From Pyramidobacter piscolens (GTDB lineage: Bacteria > Synergistota > Synergistia > Synergistales > Dethiosulfovibrionaceae): DNA of 48,261 nt. Under the pieces are notes generated by a model, which searched no databases, had not been told where the DNA came from, and worked only from the letters and a program-made list of their open reading frames with translations. Each line of letters begins with the position of its first letter. The first letter of the stretch is position 1. The translations under genes and the position numbers were made by a program. Below are positions 25,458 to 34,245 of the stretch, piece by piece. The DNA lies in NCBI GenBank assembly GCA_004558205.1, contig SFDM01000022.1, forward strand, positions 1-48,261, in the 5' to 3' direction.

Positions 25458-26450
25458 ATGACAAAAATATTGGATGTTCAAAAACTCCGTATCGTCTATA
25501 AAACCCAGGACGGCACCGTCCGGGCGCTGAACGACGTCAGCATCTCCCTTGACGAGGGAATGACCCTGGGGCTGGTCGGCGAAACGGGAGCCGGCAAGAC
25601 GACGCTAGCCAAGGGCATTATGAGGTTGATCCCCTCGCCGCCCGGGATCATTGAAAGCGGCAGGGTACTCTATAAGGGCAGGGACCTCTACAAAATGACC
25701 TCCGAAGAGATCCGTCAGATTCGCGGTCAGGAGATCTCCATGGTCTTTCAGGATCCCATGACATCTCTGAATCCGGTGCTCACTGTCGGCGAGCAAATTG
25801 CTGAGGCTGTCAGCGCTCATAACGACATGCCCGCTGAAAAAGCTATGGCGGCGGCCGAAAACATGCTTGAACTGGTAGGAATCCCGACAGAGCGCGCCCA
25901 GGAATACCCTCACCAGTTCTCAGGCGGCATGAAGCAAAGAGTCGTCATCGCGATTGCTCTGGCGTGCAACCCTAAAGTCCTTATCGCCGACGAACCGACG
26001 ACAGCGCTTGACGTGACCATTCAGGCCCAGGTTTTGGAGATGATGAAAGCGCTCCAGGCAAAATTGAACACCGCCATGCTCCTCGTCACCCATGATTTGG
26101 GGGTCGTCGCTCAAAACTGTGACCATGTGGCAGTCATTTACGCGGGTGAAATTGTCGAATACGGGACAGTTTTCGAAGTTTTCGACTCCATGATTCATCC
26201 CTATACTCAAGGCCTGTTCAATTCTATTCCCATTCTGAATCGTGACGTTACAAGGCTGACGCCGATTGAAGGCATGATGCCCGACCCCATGGATCTTCCT
26301 AAAGGATGCGCTTTCAGCTTGAGGTGTCCCTATGTCCAGCCCGTCTGCCGTCAGGAACACCCTCAAATGGCCGCCGTTTCCGGCGAACACAGCGTTCGCT
26401 GCTTCTACCCGCAAACCTCTGCCGCTAAGGAGGTACCATACCGTGGTTAG
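25458..26450 (+). CDS. dppD: Peptide ABC transporter ATPase, DppD/OppD type
   Basis: The 330-residue ATPase has Walker A GETGAGKTTL, signature FSGGMKQR, Walker B VLIADEPTTALD and switch His in LVTHDLG. The C-terminal oligopeptide-transporter extension carries a Cys-rich stretch (CAFSLRCPYVQPVC) that in this family can bind an Fe-S cluster. ATG 25458 is preferred over GTG 25449 because AAGGA at 25443 is then suitably spaced. It overlaps dppF by 8 bases. Confidence 0.9.
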   Translation: MTKILDVQKLRIVYKTQDGTVRALNDVSISLDEGMTLGLVGETGAGKTTLAKGIMRLIPSPPGIIESGRVLYKGRDLYKMTSEEIRQIRGQEISMVFQDPMTSLNPVLTVGEQIAEAVSAHNDMPAEKAMAAAENMLELVGIPTERAQEYPHQFSGGMKQRVVIAIALACNPKVLIADEPTTALDVTIQAQVLEMMKALQAKLNTAMLLVTHDLGVVAQNCDHVAVIYAGEIVEYGTVFEVFDSMIHPYTQGLFNSIPILNRDVTRLTPIEGMMPDPMDLPKGCAFSLRCPYVQPVCRQEHPQMAAVSGEHSVRCFYPQTSAAKEVPYRG

Positions 26451-27417
26451 CGAAGACCTGCTTCAAGTGGAGCATCTTAAAAAATATTTCAAAACACCTC
26501 ATGGCATGCTCCACGCCGTAGACGATGTCACCTTTTCTATTCCGCGCGGCCAAACTCTCGGCGTAGTGGGGGAATCAGGATGCGGCAAATCGACGCTGGG
26601 GCGGACCATATTGCGCCTGATTGAACCAACGAGCGGTTCTGTGCTGTTCAAAGACAAAGACGTGCTGTCTCTCGGAAAAAGCCAGATGAAAAAAGCGCGA
26701 ACTCAAATGCAGATTATCTTTCAGGACCCCTACGCGTCGCTCAACCCCAGGATGACTATCAGCCAGGCTATCGAGGCGCCGCTGCTGATCCAAAAGATCT
26801 ATAGACCTTCTCAGAGACAGGAGATCCAGGAAAAAGTCCGCCAGATGATGGATCTGGTCGGACTGGCTCCCCGTTTCGCCAACTCCTACCCGCACGAACT
26901 TGACGGCGGCAGGCGCCAACGCATCGGCATCGCGCGGGCTCTGGTGCTTAATCCCGAGTTTATCGTCTGCGACGAGCCGGTGTCGGCGCTGGACGTTTCC
27001 ATTCAGGCACAGATCTTGAACCTCATGCAGGATCTTCAGGAACAGATGGGATTGACCTACATGTTCATCACTCACGACCTGAGCGTCGTCAAGCACCTGT
27101 CGAACCATATCATTGTGATGTACCTTGGCCAGCTCGTAGAAAAAGCCGCTGCGCAGGACCTCTTCCGCAGCCCCATGCACCCCTACACGCAGGCGCTGCT
27201 CTCGGCCATTCCCATTCCCGATCCCCACTGCCGGATGAAGAGGACCATCCTTCAGGGCGAACTGACGTCGCCGATCAACCCCACTCCCGGCTGCCGCTTC
27301 GCAAAACGCTGCGCCCAGGCGACAACTGAGTGTTTTGAAAAATCGCCCGAACTTATGGAGATAGAAAAAGACCACTTCGTCTCCTGTCATCACATCAAGG
27401 CTTCTCATTCCATTTAG
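26443..27417 (+). CDS. dppF: Peptide ABC transporter ATPase, DppF/OppF type
   Basis: The 324-residue ATPase begins at GTG 26443, behind AAGGAGG. Walker A is GESGCGKSTL, Walker B EFIVCDEPVSALD and switch MFITHDLS. The signature reads ELDGGRRQR, with Asp in place of the usual Ser (LSGGQ). I recall this variant from other OppF-like proteins, but it changes the residue that contacts ATP gamma-phosphate in the partner site. A Cys-containing C-terminal extension (PGCRFAKRCAQATTEC) is present. It pairs with DppD. Confidence 0.9.
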   Translation: MVSEDLLQVEHLKKYFKTPHGMLHAVDDVTFSIPRGQTLGVVGESGCGKSTLGRTILRLIEPTSGSVLFKDKDVLSLGKSQMKKARTQMQIIFQDPYASLNPRMTISQAIEAPLLIQKIYRPSQRQEIQEKVRQMMDLVGLAPRFANSYPHELDGGRRQRIGIARALVLNPEFIVCDEPVSALDVSIQAQILNLMQDLQEQMGLTYMFITHDLSVVKHLSNHIIVMYLGQLVEKAAAQDLFRSPMHPYTQALLSAIPIPDPHCRMKRTILQGELTSPINPTPGCRFAKRCAQATTECFEKSPELMEIEKDHFVSCHHIKASHSI

Positions 27418-27467
27418 GAAGAGTGTATGTACTCTGCGATATTATCTATTGATAGGAGGTAACATTT

Positions 27468-28988
27468 ATGAAGAAGTTCCATGCACCACGACTGGCAGTG
27501 ATCGCGTTTCTGGTATCGGTATTGGGAGCCGGCAGCGCCTGGGCCGCTGAAGGGCTGAAGGATACGGTCGTCTACGCCCAGGGATCGGATCTTACGTCTC
27601 TGGACCCTCACATCGGCAAGCAGATGCGTGCCTTCGCCGTCACGGGCAACATGTTCGAACAGCTGATCAAGTTCGACAAGGACATGAAGGAAATCATTCC
27701 AAGCCTGGCCGTCAGCTGGGAACGGATTTCAGACAAAGAGATGCGTTTTCATCTACGTAAGGGCGTAAAATGGCATAATGGCGACGACTTCACCGCGGCG
27801 GACGTCAAGTTCAGTTACGACCGCATGCTCAGTATTCCCAACGTGGTCAACAACATCGCTTTCCTTGAGTCGACCACCGTCGAAGACGACTATACGGTGG
27901 TTTTGAAGACCAAGTACCCCTATGCCCCTCTCCTGGCTTCTTTGACGAACCCTCCCTGCGCGATCGTTCCCAAGAAAGCGGTCGAAGCAGATCCCAAAGG
28001 TTTTGCCCTGAATCCCATAGGCACGGGGCCCTATAAATTTGTTGAATGGAAGCCCGATGAATACTGCAGGCTCGAGGCTTTCAAAGATTACTACGACGGC
28101 GCTGCAAAAACGAAATATATAGTCATGAAGGTCGTTCCTGAAAGCAACCAGAGGAGTATTATGCTGGAAACGGGAGAACTGGACATCGGCTATGACATTC
28201 CTCCCGTCGACGTAAAGCGCATCGAGGCAAATGAAAAACTCCAGATGCTTAAAGCAGTCTCCAACAAGACCATTTTCCTGAACTTCAACTGCCAGTCAAA
28301 GGGACCTTTAGGCAATAAGCTTGTGCGCCAGGCTATCGCGCATGCGATTGACCGGGAAGAAATCGTCCTCGGGGTTCTGAATGGAATCGGCGCCGTCGCC
28401 AACCTCCATATGCCTCCTGGAGCTTGGGGCTACGATCCCGATTATAAAGACCGCGCTTTTGATCTCGACAAAGCCAGGGAACTCATGAAAAAAGCCGGTT
28501 ACGAGAAGGGATTCTCCTGCTCTGTCTGGATTGACGACGACCAGGTTGCCAGCGAAGTGGCGACCGTTATCCAGAACCAGCTGCTTGAGCTGAATATCGA
28601 CCTGAAAATCGAGGTTATGAAACAGGCCACCAAGCAGAGCCGCCTTTACAAAAAACAGGATTTCGACATGAACATGGGATTCTTCAACTGCAATCCCGGC
28701 GACGGTGACTACAACCTTTACAGCTGCTATCATCCCGCGTCCCAGAGCAATCACTGCCGTTTTGACAACGCCGATTACAATGCGCTGATGGAAAAAAGCC
28801 GCGCTACCTATGACGATGCCAGACGCAAAGCCATCTATCACCAGATGTTCGACATCCTCCGCGAAGAGGCCCCCTCAGTTCCCCTGTATTATGAAGAGAT
28901 CTGCATCGGAGCCTCAAAGGACGTCAAGGGATTTGTACCCAATAAGATCGGCGCCCATAAATACAAAGACGTGACCGTCGCAGAATAG
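27468..28988 (+). CDS. dppA: Extracellular peptide-binding protein, SBP family 5
   Basis: The 506-residue protein has a Sec signal peptide (LAVIAFLVSVLGAGSAWA) and the family 5 pattern: DLTSLDPHIGKQMRAFAV near the N-terminus, PSLAVSWERISDKEMRFHLR, VKWHNGDDFTAADVKFSYDR and IGTGPYKFVEWKPDEY. It captures peptides (or another small solute such as nickel chelates, used by relatives) and delivers them to DppBCDF. GATAGGAGG precedes the ATG. It is the last gene of the unit and is followed by a strong terminator. Confidence 0.9.
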   Translation: MKKFHAPRLAVIAFLVSVLGAGSAWAAEGLKDTVVYAQGSDLTSLDPHIGKQMRAFAVTGNMFEQLIKFDKDMKEIIPSLAVSWERISDKEMRFHLRKGVKWHNGDDFTAADVKFSYDRMLSIPNVVNNIAFLESTTVEDDYTVVLKTKYPYAPLLASLTNPPCAIVPKKAVEADPKGFALNPIGTGPYKFVEWKPDEYCRLEAFKDYYDGAAKTKYIVMKVVPESNQRSIMLETGELDIGYDIPPVDVKRIEANEKLQMLKAVSNKTIFLNFNCQSKGPLGNKLVRQAIAHAIDREEIVLGVLNGIGAVANLHMPPGAWGYDPDYKDRAFDLDKARELMKKAGYEKGFSCSVWIDDDQVASEVATVIQNQLLELNIDLKIEVMKQATKQSRLYKKQDFDMNMGFFNCNPGDGDYNLYSCYHPASQSNHCRFDNADYNALMEKSRATYDDARRKAIYHQMFDILREEAPSVPLYYEEICIGASKDVKGFVPNKIGAHKYKDVTVAE

Positions 28989-29009
28989 TTTTCTGACCTG
29001 TTCCAGCCT

Positions 29010-29068
29010 GGAGATAAAAAGGCCCTCATCTTGGAAGTCTTTTCAAAGATGAGGGCCTTTTTATCTCC
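29010..29068. terminator. Terminator of the M20-dpp operon
   Basis: Perfect 23-bp arms (29010-29032 and 29046-29068) with A- and T-tracts built into the stem. It is functional in form on both strands. Confidence 0.9.
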
Positions 29069-29130
29069 AAGCGCGGCCTAATGAATAATCAAAAACAAAA
29101 ACTTTACACATAATTTTTACACCATATCTA

Positions 29131-29159
29131 AAAATTTTCCAATAAAGTCATGCTATAAT
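29131..29159 (+). promoter_or_regulatory. Extended -10 promoter of the aromatic amino acid permease gene
   Basis: TGC-TATAAT (29151-29159) is a perfect extended -10. The -35 region is poor, as is usual for this type. It lies 75 bp upstream of the ATG. Confidence 0.6.
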
Positions 29160-29233
29160 AACTTTACGCGTTTTTAACTCACTTTTTCAAGCGCGAGCGT
29201 CTTTGCGCAAAACAAACTATGGGAGGAATACAC

Positions 29234-30457
29234 ATGAGCTACATGAACGAAGCTGCACAGGATTCCGCGCTGAAAGTTCACAAACTGACCTTCTGGGAAG
29301 CGGCCATGATCGTGGTGGGGGCCAACATCGGATCGGGAATTTTGGGGCTGGCCTATTCGAGCCGCAGGGCGGGATGGCCAATCCTCCTGCTGTGGCTTGT
29401 CATTGCCGGCGTTTTTACGACCTTTTCCATGCTCTATGTGGCTGAAACCACTCTGCGCACCAAAAAGCCCCTTCAGCTCCCCGGCCTGGCTGAGCGCTAC
29501 GTGGGTAAATTAGGGGCCGTGCTCATCTTTATCTCCGTCGCCGCCAACTCCATGGGCTGCATGATCGCCTACATGACCGGCAGCGGCAACATCCTGTCAA
29601 AACTGATCGGCGTGCCGAACCAGGTGGGCAGCCTTCTGTTCGCCGTCCCGGCCATCCTGGTCGTCTGGCTGGGCCTGAAGGCCACCGGCGTGGCCGAGAA
29701 GTTCTTCAGCTTCGGCATGATGGCCATGGTGGGCGTGATCATCGCCGCGTCCTTCCTGTCCGATAAAGCCAACGTGAGCGGCGCCATCTACGCCAACTGG
29801 ACCTACGCCGTGCCCGTGTTCAACGTGGCGATCTTCTGCTACATCGCCCAGTACGCTGTGCCCGAAATGGCCCGCGGCCTGCGCCACGACCCTAAAAAGC
29901 TCGCTCCCGCCATCACCATCGGCATGTTCCTGACCGCCGTGCTGCTGGCCCTGGTGCCTCTGGCGGTCATCGCCCTCACGGGCCCCGAAAAAGTGACCCA
30001 GGTCGCCACCATCGCCTGGGGCGAAGCTCTGGGACAGTGGGCGTTCTTCGTGGCCAACATCTTCGCCCTCTGCGCCATGATGACCTCCTACTGGGCCGTG
30101 GGCGGCAGCTTCCTCACCAACATCGTGGACATGTTCAAGTTCAAGTCCGAAACCAACTTCACGACCCGCCTGATCTCGGTGATCTGCGTCTGCGTGCCGC
30201 CCTTCGTCCTAGCCTACAGCGGCATGGTGGGATTTGTGGACGCCATCTACCTGGCCGGCACCTTTGGCGGCGTCATCATGTCCGTCCTGCCCGTCATGAT
30301 GCTTAAGGGCGCGCGCAGAAGCGGCGACTTGGAGCCCAAGTGGAAGTGCGGCTGGTACAGCGCTTCCTGGGTGCAGACCCTGCTGATCGTGCTGTTCTGC
30401 GGCGCGGCGGTCTACGCGGTCTTCGACCTTCTGGGATACCTTCCCAAAGCCTGGTGA
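29234..30457 (+). CDS. Aromatic amino acid permease (HAAAP family, Tyr/Trp-type)
   Basis: The 407-residue membrane protein has 11 likely TM segments. Its first helix reads IVVGANIGSGILGLAYSSRR, the amino-acid-binding signature of the hydroxy/aromatic amino acid permease family (TyrP, Mtr, TnaB). AVPEMARGL and MTSYWAVGGSFL are also typical. It probably imports tyrosine, tryptophan or a related amino acid with a cation. GGGAGGAATACAC precedes ATG 29234. It is joined by a 5-bp gap to an acetamidase/formamidase gene, so the two are co-transcribed. Confidence 0.85.
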   Translation: MSYMNEAAQDSALKVHKLTFWEAAMIVVGANIGSGILGLAYSSRRAGWPILLLWLVIAGVFTTFSMLYVAETTLRTKKPLQLPGLAERYVGKLGAVLIFISVAANSMGCMIAYMTGSGNILSKLIGVPNQVGSLLFAVPAILVVWLGLKATGVAEKFFSFGMMAMVGVIIAASFLSDKANVSGAIYANWTYAVPVFNVAIFCYIAQYAVPEMARGLRHDPKKLAPAITIGMFLTAVLLALVPLAVIALTGPEKVTQVATIAWGEALGQWAFFVANIFALCAMMTSYWAVGGSFLTNIVDMFKFKSETNFTTRLISVICVCVPPFVLAYSGMVGFVDAIYLAGTFGGVIMSVLPVMMLKGARRSGDLEPKWKCGWYSASWVQTLLIVLFCGAAVYAVFDLLGYLPKAW

Positions 30458-30462
30458 TCTCC

Positions 30463-31353
30463 ATGAAAACCTTCGCAAAAGACAAGGTCATCTTCTCCTT
30501 CAACCAGACTAACCCGCCGGCCTACTTCGCGGAAGACGGCGAGGTCTTCACAGTGGAGACCGACGACTGCTACAGCGGGCAGATCACTTCCGCGAAGATA
30601 CTGCGCCCCGATATTGATATCTCCATCATGGACTGCTCCGTGGGCCCCATCTTCGTGAAGGGAGCCATGCCAGGCGACGTGCTCTGCGTCGAAATTCTGG
30701 GCATCAACTTCGCGCCTCAGGGCGTGATGCCCACCTCCCCGGGGCTGGGCGTCCTGGGCGAAAAGATCAGTCAGCCGAACACCAAAGTGATTCCCATCAA
30801 GGACGGCTACGCCTATTTCAGCGACCAGATCGTCCTGCCTCTGACGCCCATGGTCGGCGTGATCGGCGTGGCGCCGCGCGAGGGCGACATCCACTGCGCC
30901 GTGCCGGGCGATCATGGCGCCAACATGGACACCAAGGTGATCACCGTGGGTTCCAAGGTCTATCTGCCCGTGGCCGTAGAAGGCGCTCTGCTGGCCGTGG
31001 GCGACCTTCACGCCTGCATGGGCGACGGCGAGCTGAGCGGCACAGGCATCGAGACCGCCGGCAGCATCCTCATGAAGACCACGGTCATCAAGAACAGGCC
31101 TTTAAAACGCCCCATGGTGGAGACCAAAGACAGCATGTACGCCATCGCGTCGGCTAAAGACTTCAAAGAGGGCGTTCACGCGGCGGTGGAAGACATGGTG
31201 GACTACCTGATGGAAAAGACGGGGCTGAACTTCCCCGACGCCTACCGTCTCCTGAGCGCCACCTGCGATGTCCAGGTCAGCCAGGTGGTCAACGACCTGC
31301 ACACCTTTAGAGTCAGAGCGCCGAAAGCGCTGCTGAAGCTGGGCGGAATGTAG
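30463..31353 (+). CDS. Acetamidase/formamidase family enzyme
   Basis: The 296-residue protein matches the FmdA/AmdA family: a beta-rich fold with IFVKGAMPGDVLCVEIL, CAVPGDHGANMDTKVI (metal-binding His) and VGDLHACMGDGELSGTGIE (His and acidic ligands). These enzymes release ammonia from short amides such as formamide. Pairing with an aromatic amino acid permease suggests that an amide arises during breakdown of that amino acid, for example formamide or formylated intermediates; this is inference. It starts 5 bp after the permease stop, with a weak GGTGATC site that overlaps the stop, so coupling is likely. Confidence 0.88.
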   Translation: MKTFAKDKVIFSFNQTNPPAYFAEDGEVFTVETDDCYSGQITSAKILRPDIDISIMDCSVGPIFVKGAMPGDVLCVEILGINFAPQGVMPTSPGLGVLGEKISQPNTKVIPIKDGYAYFSDQIVLPLTPMVGVIGVAPREGDIHCAVPGDHGANMDTKVITVGSKVYLPVAVEGALLAVGDLHACMGDGELSGTGIETAGSILMKTTVIKNRPLKRPMVETKDSMYAIASAKDFKEGVHAAVEDMVDYLMEKTGLNFPDAYRLLSATCDVQVSQVVNDLHTFRVRAPKALLKLGGM

Positions 31354-31409
31354 GCGGCACAATCTCTTCTGCCGCCTGCATCTGATACTCTTTCGCAGCT
31401 AAACGGCTT

Positions 31410-31574
31410 ATACTATTTAGCAATAAGACGGCTAAATTAGAGACCGGGGCCGGCCGAGGGGTATCCAGTCGCTAAAGACTATCTCGGCCTATTCGGCCTG
31501 TGTAACTCGCTTGGTGGATACCCCTCGGGTCGTCCCCTCAGTGCTCATTTTGCGTTTTTATTGCAAAGCAGTAT
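31410..31574. repeat. MITE-like 165-bp intergenic repeat, copy 1
   Basis: Terminal inverted repeats ATACTATTTAGCAATAA (31410-31426) and TTATTGCAAAGCAGTAT (31558-31574) bound an element with an inner inverted pair CGAGGGGTATCC/GGATACCCCTCG. It has the same length as copy 2 at 38259-38423 and agrees with it over most positions. No open frame is inside. It is non-autonomous, so the transposase that moved it would be elsewhere. Confidence 0.8.
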
Positions 31575-31631
31575 TAATTGGAGACCAGGGCCGAACCGTG
31601 CCCATTTTGCGTTTTTACCGCAAAGCAGTAT
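31575..31631. repeat. Internally deleted derivative of the 165-bp repeat
   Basis: Directly after copy 1, AATTGGAGACCAGGGCCGA joins to CCCATTTTGCGTTTTTACCG and CAAAGCAGTAT. These correspond to the left part and right end of the element with the middle missing, so two copies once lay in tandem. Confidence 0.65.
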
Positions 31632-31638
31632 GAAAAGC

Positions 31639-31675
31639 AAGCGCCGCCACTGAGACTGTGACGGCGCTTTCTCTC
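31639..31675 (+). terminator. Terminator-like hairpin after the acetamidase gene
   Basis: AAGCGCCGCCAC (31639-31650) pairs with GTGACGGCGCTT (31658-31669) with one mismatch, followed by TCTCTC. It probably ends the permease-acetamidase transcript. Confidence 0.6.
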
Positions 31676-31733
31676 TATGACGGAACTCCATAAAATCTCC
31701 CCTCTGGACAGAAAGTAAAAATTGTGATATTTT

Positions 31734-31785
31734 ACGCGCGTGGGTTAGTTAATATTTACTAACCCACGCGCGTCATGTTTTTATT
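31734..31785. terminator. Perfect 16-bp hairpin upstream of the metal ATPase module
   Basis: ACGCGCGTGGGTTAGT (31734-31749) and ACTAACCCACGCGCGT (31758-31773) flank an 8-nt A/T loop, with a T-rich tail to 31785. It could be a terminator or, since it lies just 56 bp before the next gene, an operator/attenuator for it. Confidence 0.6.
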
Positions 31786-31828
31786 TTCGCCCTGAAAGAC
31801 AGAGGGGCTTTGTGCAGGAGGTACTGTC

Positions 31829-32077
31829 ATGTTTGGAGACGACACTATGGGCAACAAATGGCTGTTTTTCGCGGCAGGCGTGGTGGTGGGAGCCGGAGCC
31901 TATGCTCTCATCCAAAGCGGCGCTGCGAAGAAAGCGGCGGTGACCGTGGTCGGCAAGGGCATGGAGCTTCAGGAGAAAGTGGCGGCCATGGCGGAGCGCG
32001 TCCACGAATCCGCCGAGGACATTGTGGCCGAGGCTAAGGCCGCAAAAGCGACGAAAGCCGCGCCTGCGCAGGCGTAG
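31829..32077 (+). CDS. Small membrane-anchored protein of the metal ATPase module
   Basis: The 82-residue protein has one N-terminal TM segment (WLFFAAGVVVGAGAYALIQS) and an Ala/Lys/Glu-rich helical tail. GGAGG lies 7 nt before ATG 31829; a second ATG at 31847 is possible. I recall small proteins of this kind (DUF6110-like) beside P1B ATPases but cannot confirm family membership. It ends 59 bp before the ATPase, separated from it by a terminator-like stem, so it may be made in excess over the ATPase. Confidence 0.7.
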   Translation: MFGDDTMGNKWLFFAAGVVVGAGAYALIQSGAAKKAAVTVVGKGMELQEKVAAMAERVHESAEDIVAEAKAAKATKAAPAQA

Positions 32078-32084
32078 AGAGAAT

Positions 32085-32128
32085 TTCTGAGGCGAGGCTG
32101 CTCCTGGACCTCGCCTCAGAAGTTTTTT
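32085..32128 (+). terminator. Attenuator-like terminator between the small protein and the ATPase
   Basis: TTCTGAGGCGAGG (32085-32097) pairs perfectly with CCTCGCCTCAGAA (32109-32121), followed by G then TTTTTT (32123-32128). The ATPase ATG is only 8 nt after the T-run, which leaves no room for a normal Shine-Dalgarno. Confidence 0.8.
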
Positions 32129-32136
32129 AACAGACC

Positions 32137-34245
32137 ATGAAATATTCTATTGTCCACGAACTACCCGGACGTATGCGGCTTCGGGCCGCGGAGGAAGATC
32201 TTTTCAACGAGGCCGAGGGCTGCATCATCGCGGCGCTCCTCGAAACTCAGCAGGGCGTCCTGAGCGTGAAGACCTCCTGGCGAACGGGCAGCGTTCTGAT
32301 CTATTTTGAGGAACCTTTTAGAGACCGGGTTTTGCTGACGGTCACGGCCATGACCAGAGAGTTTTACGAGGACATCGCGGCGACGCTGCCCATCGTCCCC
32401 CGCATGGGCGGCGGTCTGGCCGACGTGCTCTTCGCGACGGCGCGGAGGATCGTCTTCCGTTCCTTTTTTCCGCTGCCGGTGCGGCAGTTTTTCGCCTTCT
32501 GCCGGGCTATCCCCTTCTTCCATCGCGGCCTCGAGAGCGTCCTGATCGACAGGACGATGAACGTGTCGGTTCTCGACGCGTCAGCCATCGCCGTGTCCAT
32601 GCTGCGGGGCGATTTCAAGACGGCGTCGGCGGTGATGTATCTGCTGCGGCTTGGCGACGACCTGGAGGCCTGGACTCACAAGCAGTCCAGAGAGAGCCTG
32701 AGCGAAAGCCTTCAGCTGCACGTGGATTCCGTCTGGCTCAAGGAGGCCGACGGCTCGGAGCGGGAAATTCCCACAGCGCTGCTGCAGCTGGGCAATCTCA
32801 TTGTCCTCCGCCAGGGGGGCGTGATTCCCGCCGACGGCGTCGTGGCCGATGGCGAAGCAACGGTCAACCAGGCTTCCATGACCGGCGAATCCGAGCCTGT
32901 CCACAGAGTGGCGGGGCAAAGCGTCTTCGCCGGCACGATCCTCGAGGAGGGCGAAATTGTGCTGCGAGTGACCGCCCTTTCGGGCAACACGCGAGTCGCC
33001 GAGATCGCCCGGCTGATCGACGAGTCGGAGAACCTCAAGGCCGTGGTCCAGAGCCGCGCCGAACGCGTGGCCGATGCCCTGGTACCCTACAGCTTCGCCC
33101 TGGCGGGGCTCCTCTATTTCTTCACCGGCAACGTGCAGCGCGCTTCCGCGGCGCTGATGGCCGATTATTCCTGCGCCATCAAGCTGGCCACGCCGCTGAC
33201 CATACTGACGGCGATGCGCTCAGGCGTGCGCCAGGGCGTGCTGATCAAGGGCGGCAAGTTCCTTGAAGGGCTGGCGTCGGTGGACACCGTGGTCTTCGAC
33301 AAGACGGGGACCCTCACCGTGTCGACGCCCAGAGTGTCCAAGGTGCTGCCCATGGAGGGCTACAGCCGCGACGAAATCCTTAAAATCGCCGCCTGCCTGG
33401 AGGAGCATTTCCCCCACTCCCTGGCCCGGGCCGTGGTGCGCCAGGCCCAGATCGAGGGGCTCAAGCACCGAGAAGAGCACGATCAGCTCCAATACGTGGT
33501 CGCTCACGGAATCCGTTCCAGCCTCCACGGAAAGCAGGCTCTCATCGGCAGCGCCCATTTCATCTTCGAAGACGAGGGAATTCAATGCTCTCCCGCCCTG
33601 AGAAAGCGCATCGAGAAGGAGGCGGAGGGCGCGACAGCGATCTATCTGGTCCTCGGCGACTCGCTGGCCGGCGTCATCTGCATCGAAGATCCCCTCCGCG
33701 CGGAAGCGCGGGACGTTGTGACCGAGCTCAAGGAAGACGGCGTGGAGCAGGTGATCATGCTGACAGGCGACAACAAGCACACAGCGCGGCACGTGGCGGG
33801 GCTCCTGGGCGTGGACAGGTACAGGGCCGAGCTGCTGCCGGCCGACAAAATCCGCTTCGTCAAGCGGCTGACCCGAGGAGGCTCGAAGGTCGCCATGGTG
33901 GGCGACGGGATCAACGACACGCCCGCTCTGGCCGCCGCCGATGTGGGAGTCTCGCTGAACAGCGCCTCCGACATCGCCCAGGAAGTGGCCGACGTGGTGC
34001 TCTACAAGCAGGGCCTTCAGAAGCTCCCCTACGCGCGAAGGCTGAGCCGGGCCGCCATGGATAGAATTCAGAGGAACTACAGAAGCATCATCGGTGTGAA
34101 CTCCCTGATCCTGCTCCTAGGTTCTGCGGGACTGCTGTCGCCGGCCCTGTCTGCGCTGATGCACAATCTGTTCACGCTGGGAGTGAGCCTTTACAGCATG
34201 TCTCCTGTGGAGTGCGACAAGGAAAGGAGAACACGCCATGATTGA
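32137..34245 (+). CDS. P1B-type heavy-metal-transporting ATPase with SCA membrane motif
   Basis: The 702-residue pump uses ATP to move a metal ion across the inner membrane. Residues 1-60 form an HMA2-like domain (ELPGRMRLRA) without CxxC. The TGES loop is at 249-252, the phosphorylated Asp388 is in DKTGTLT, EEHFPHSLARA (His427) takes the place of the usual HP locus, and GDGINDTPAL is near 590. The intramembrane motif normally CPC/CPH/SPC reads DYSCAIKLATP with Cys346, so the metal cannot be inferred from textbook groups. No Shine-Dalgarno precedes the ATG; a terminator stem ends 16 nt before it. It overlaps the HMA2-like gene by 8 bases. Confidence 0.88.
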   Translation: MKYSIVHELPGRMRLRAAEEDLFNEAEGCIIAALLETQQGVLSVKTSWRTGSVLIYFEEPFRDRVLLTVTAMTREFYEDIAATLPIVPRMGGGLADVLFATARRIVFRSFFPLPVRQFFAFCRAIPFFHRGLESVLIDRTMNVSVLDASAIAVSMLRGDFKTASAVMYLLRLGDDLEAWTHKQSRESLSESLQLHVDSVWLKEADGSEREIPTALLQLGNLIVLRQGGVIPADGVVADGEATVNQASMTGESEPVHRVAGQSVFAGTILEEGEIVLRVTALSGNTRVAEIARLIDESENLKAVVQSRAERVADALVPYSFALAGLLYFFTGNVQRASAALMADYSCAIKLATPLTILTAMRSGVRQGVLIKGGKFLEGLASVDTVVFDKTGTLTVSTPRVSKVLPMEGYSRDEILKIAACLEEHFPHSLARAVVRQAQIEGLKHREEHDQLQYVVAHGIRSSLHGKQALIGSAHFIFEDEGIQCSPALRKRIEKEAEGATAIYLVLGDSLAGVICIEDPLRAEARDVVTELKEDGVEQVIMLTGDNKHTARHVAGLLGVDRYRAELLPADKIRFVKRLTRGGSKVAMVGDGINDTPALAAADVGVSLNSASDIAQEVADVVLYKQGLQKLPYARRLSRAAMDRIQRNYRSIIGVNSLILLLGSAGLLSPALSALMHNLFTLGVSLYSMSPVECDKERRTRHD

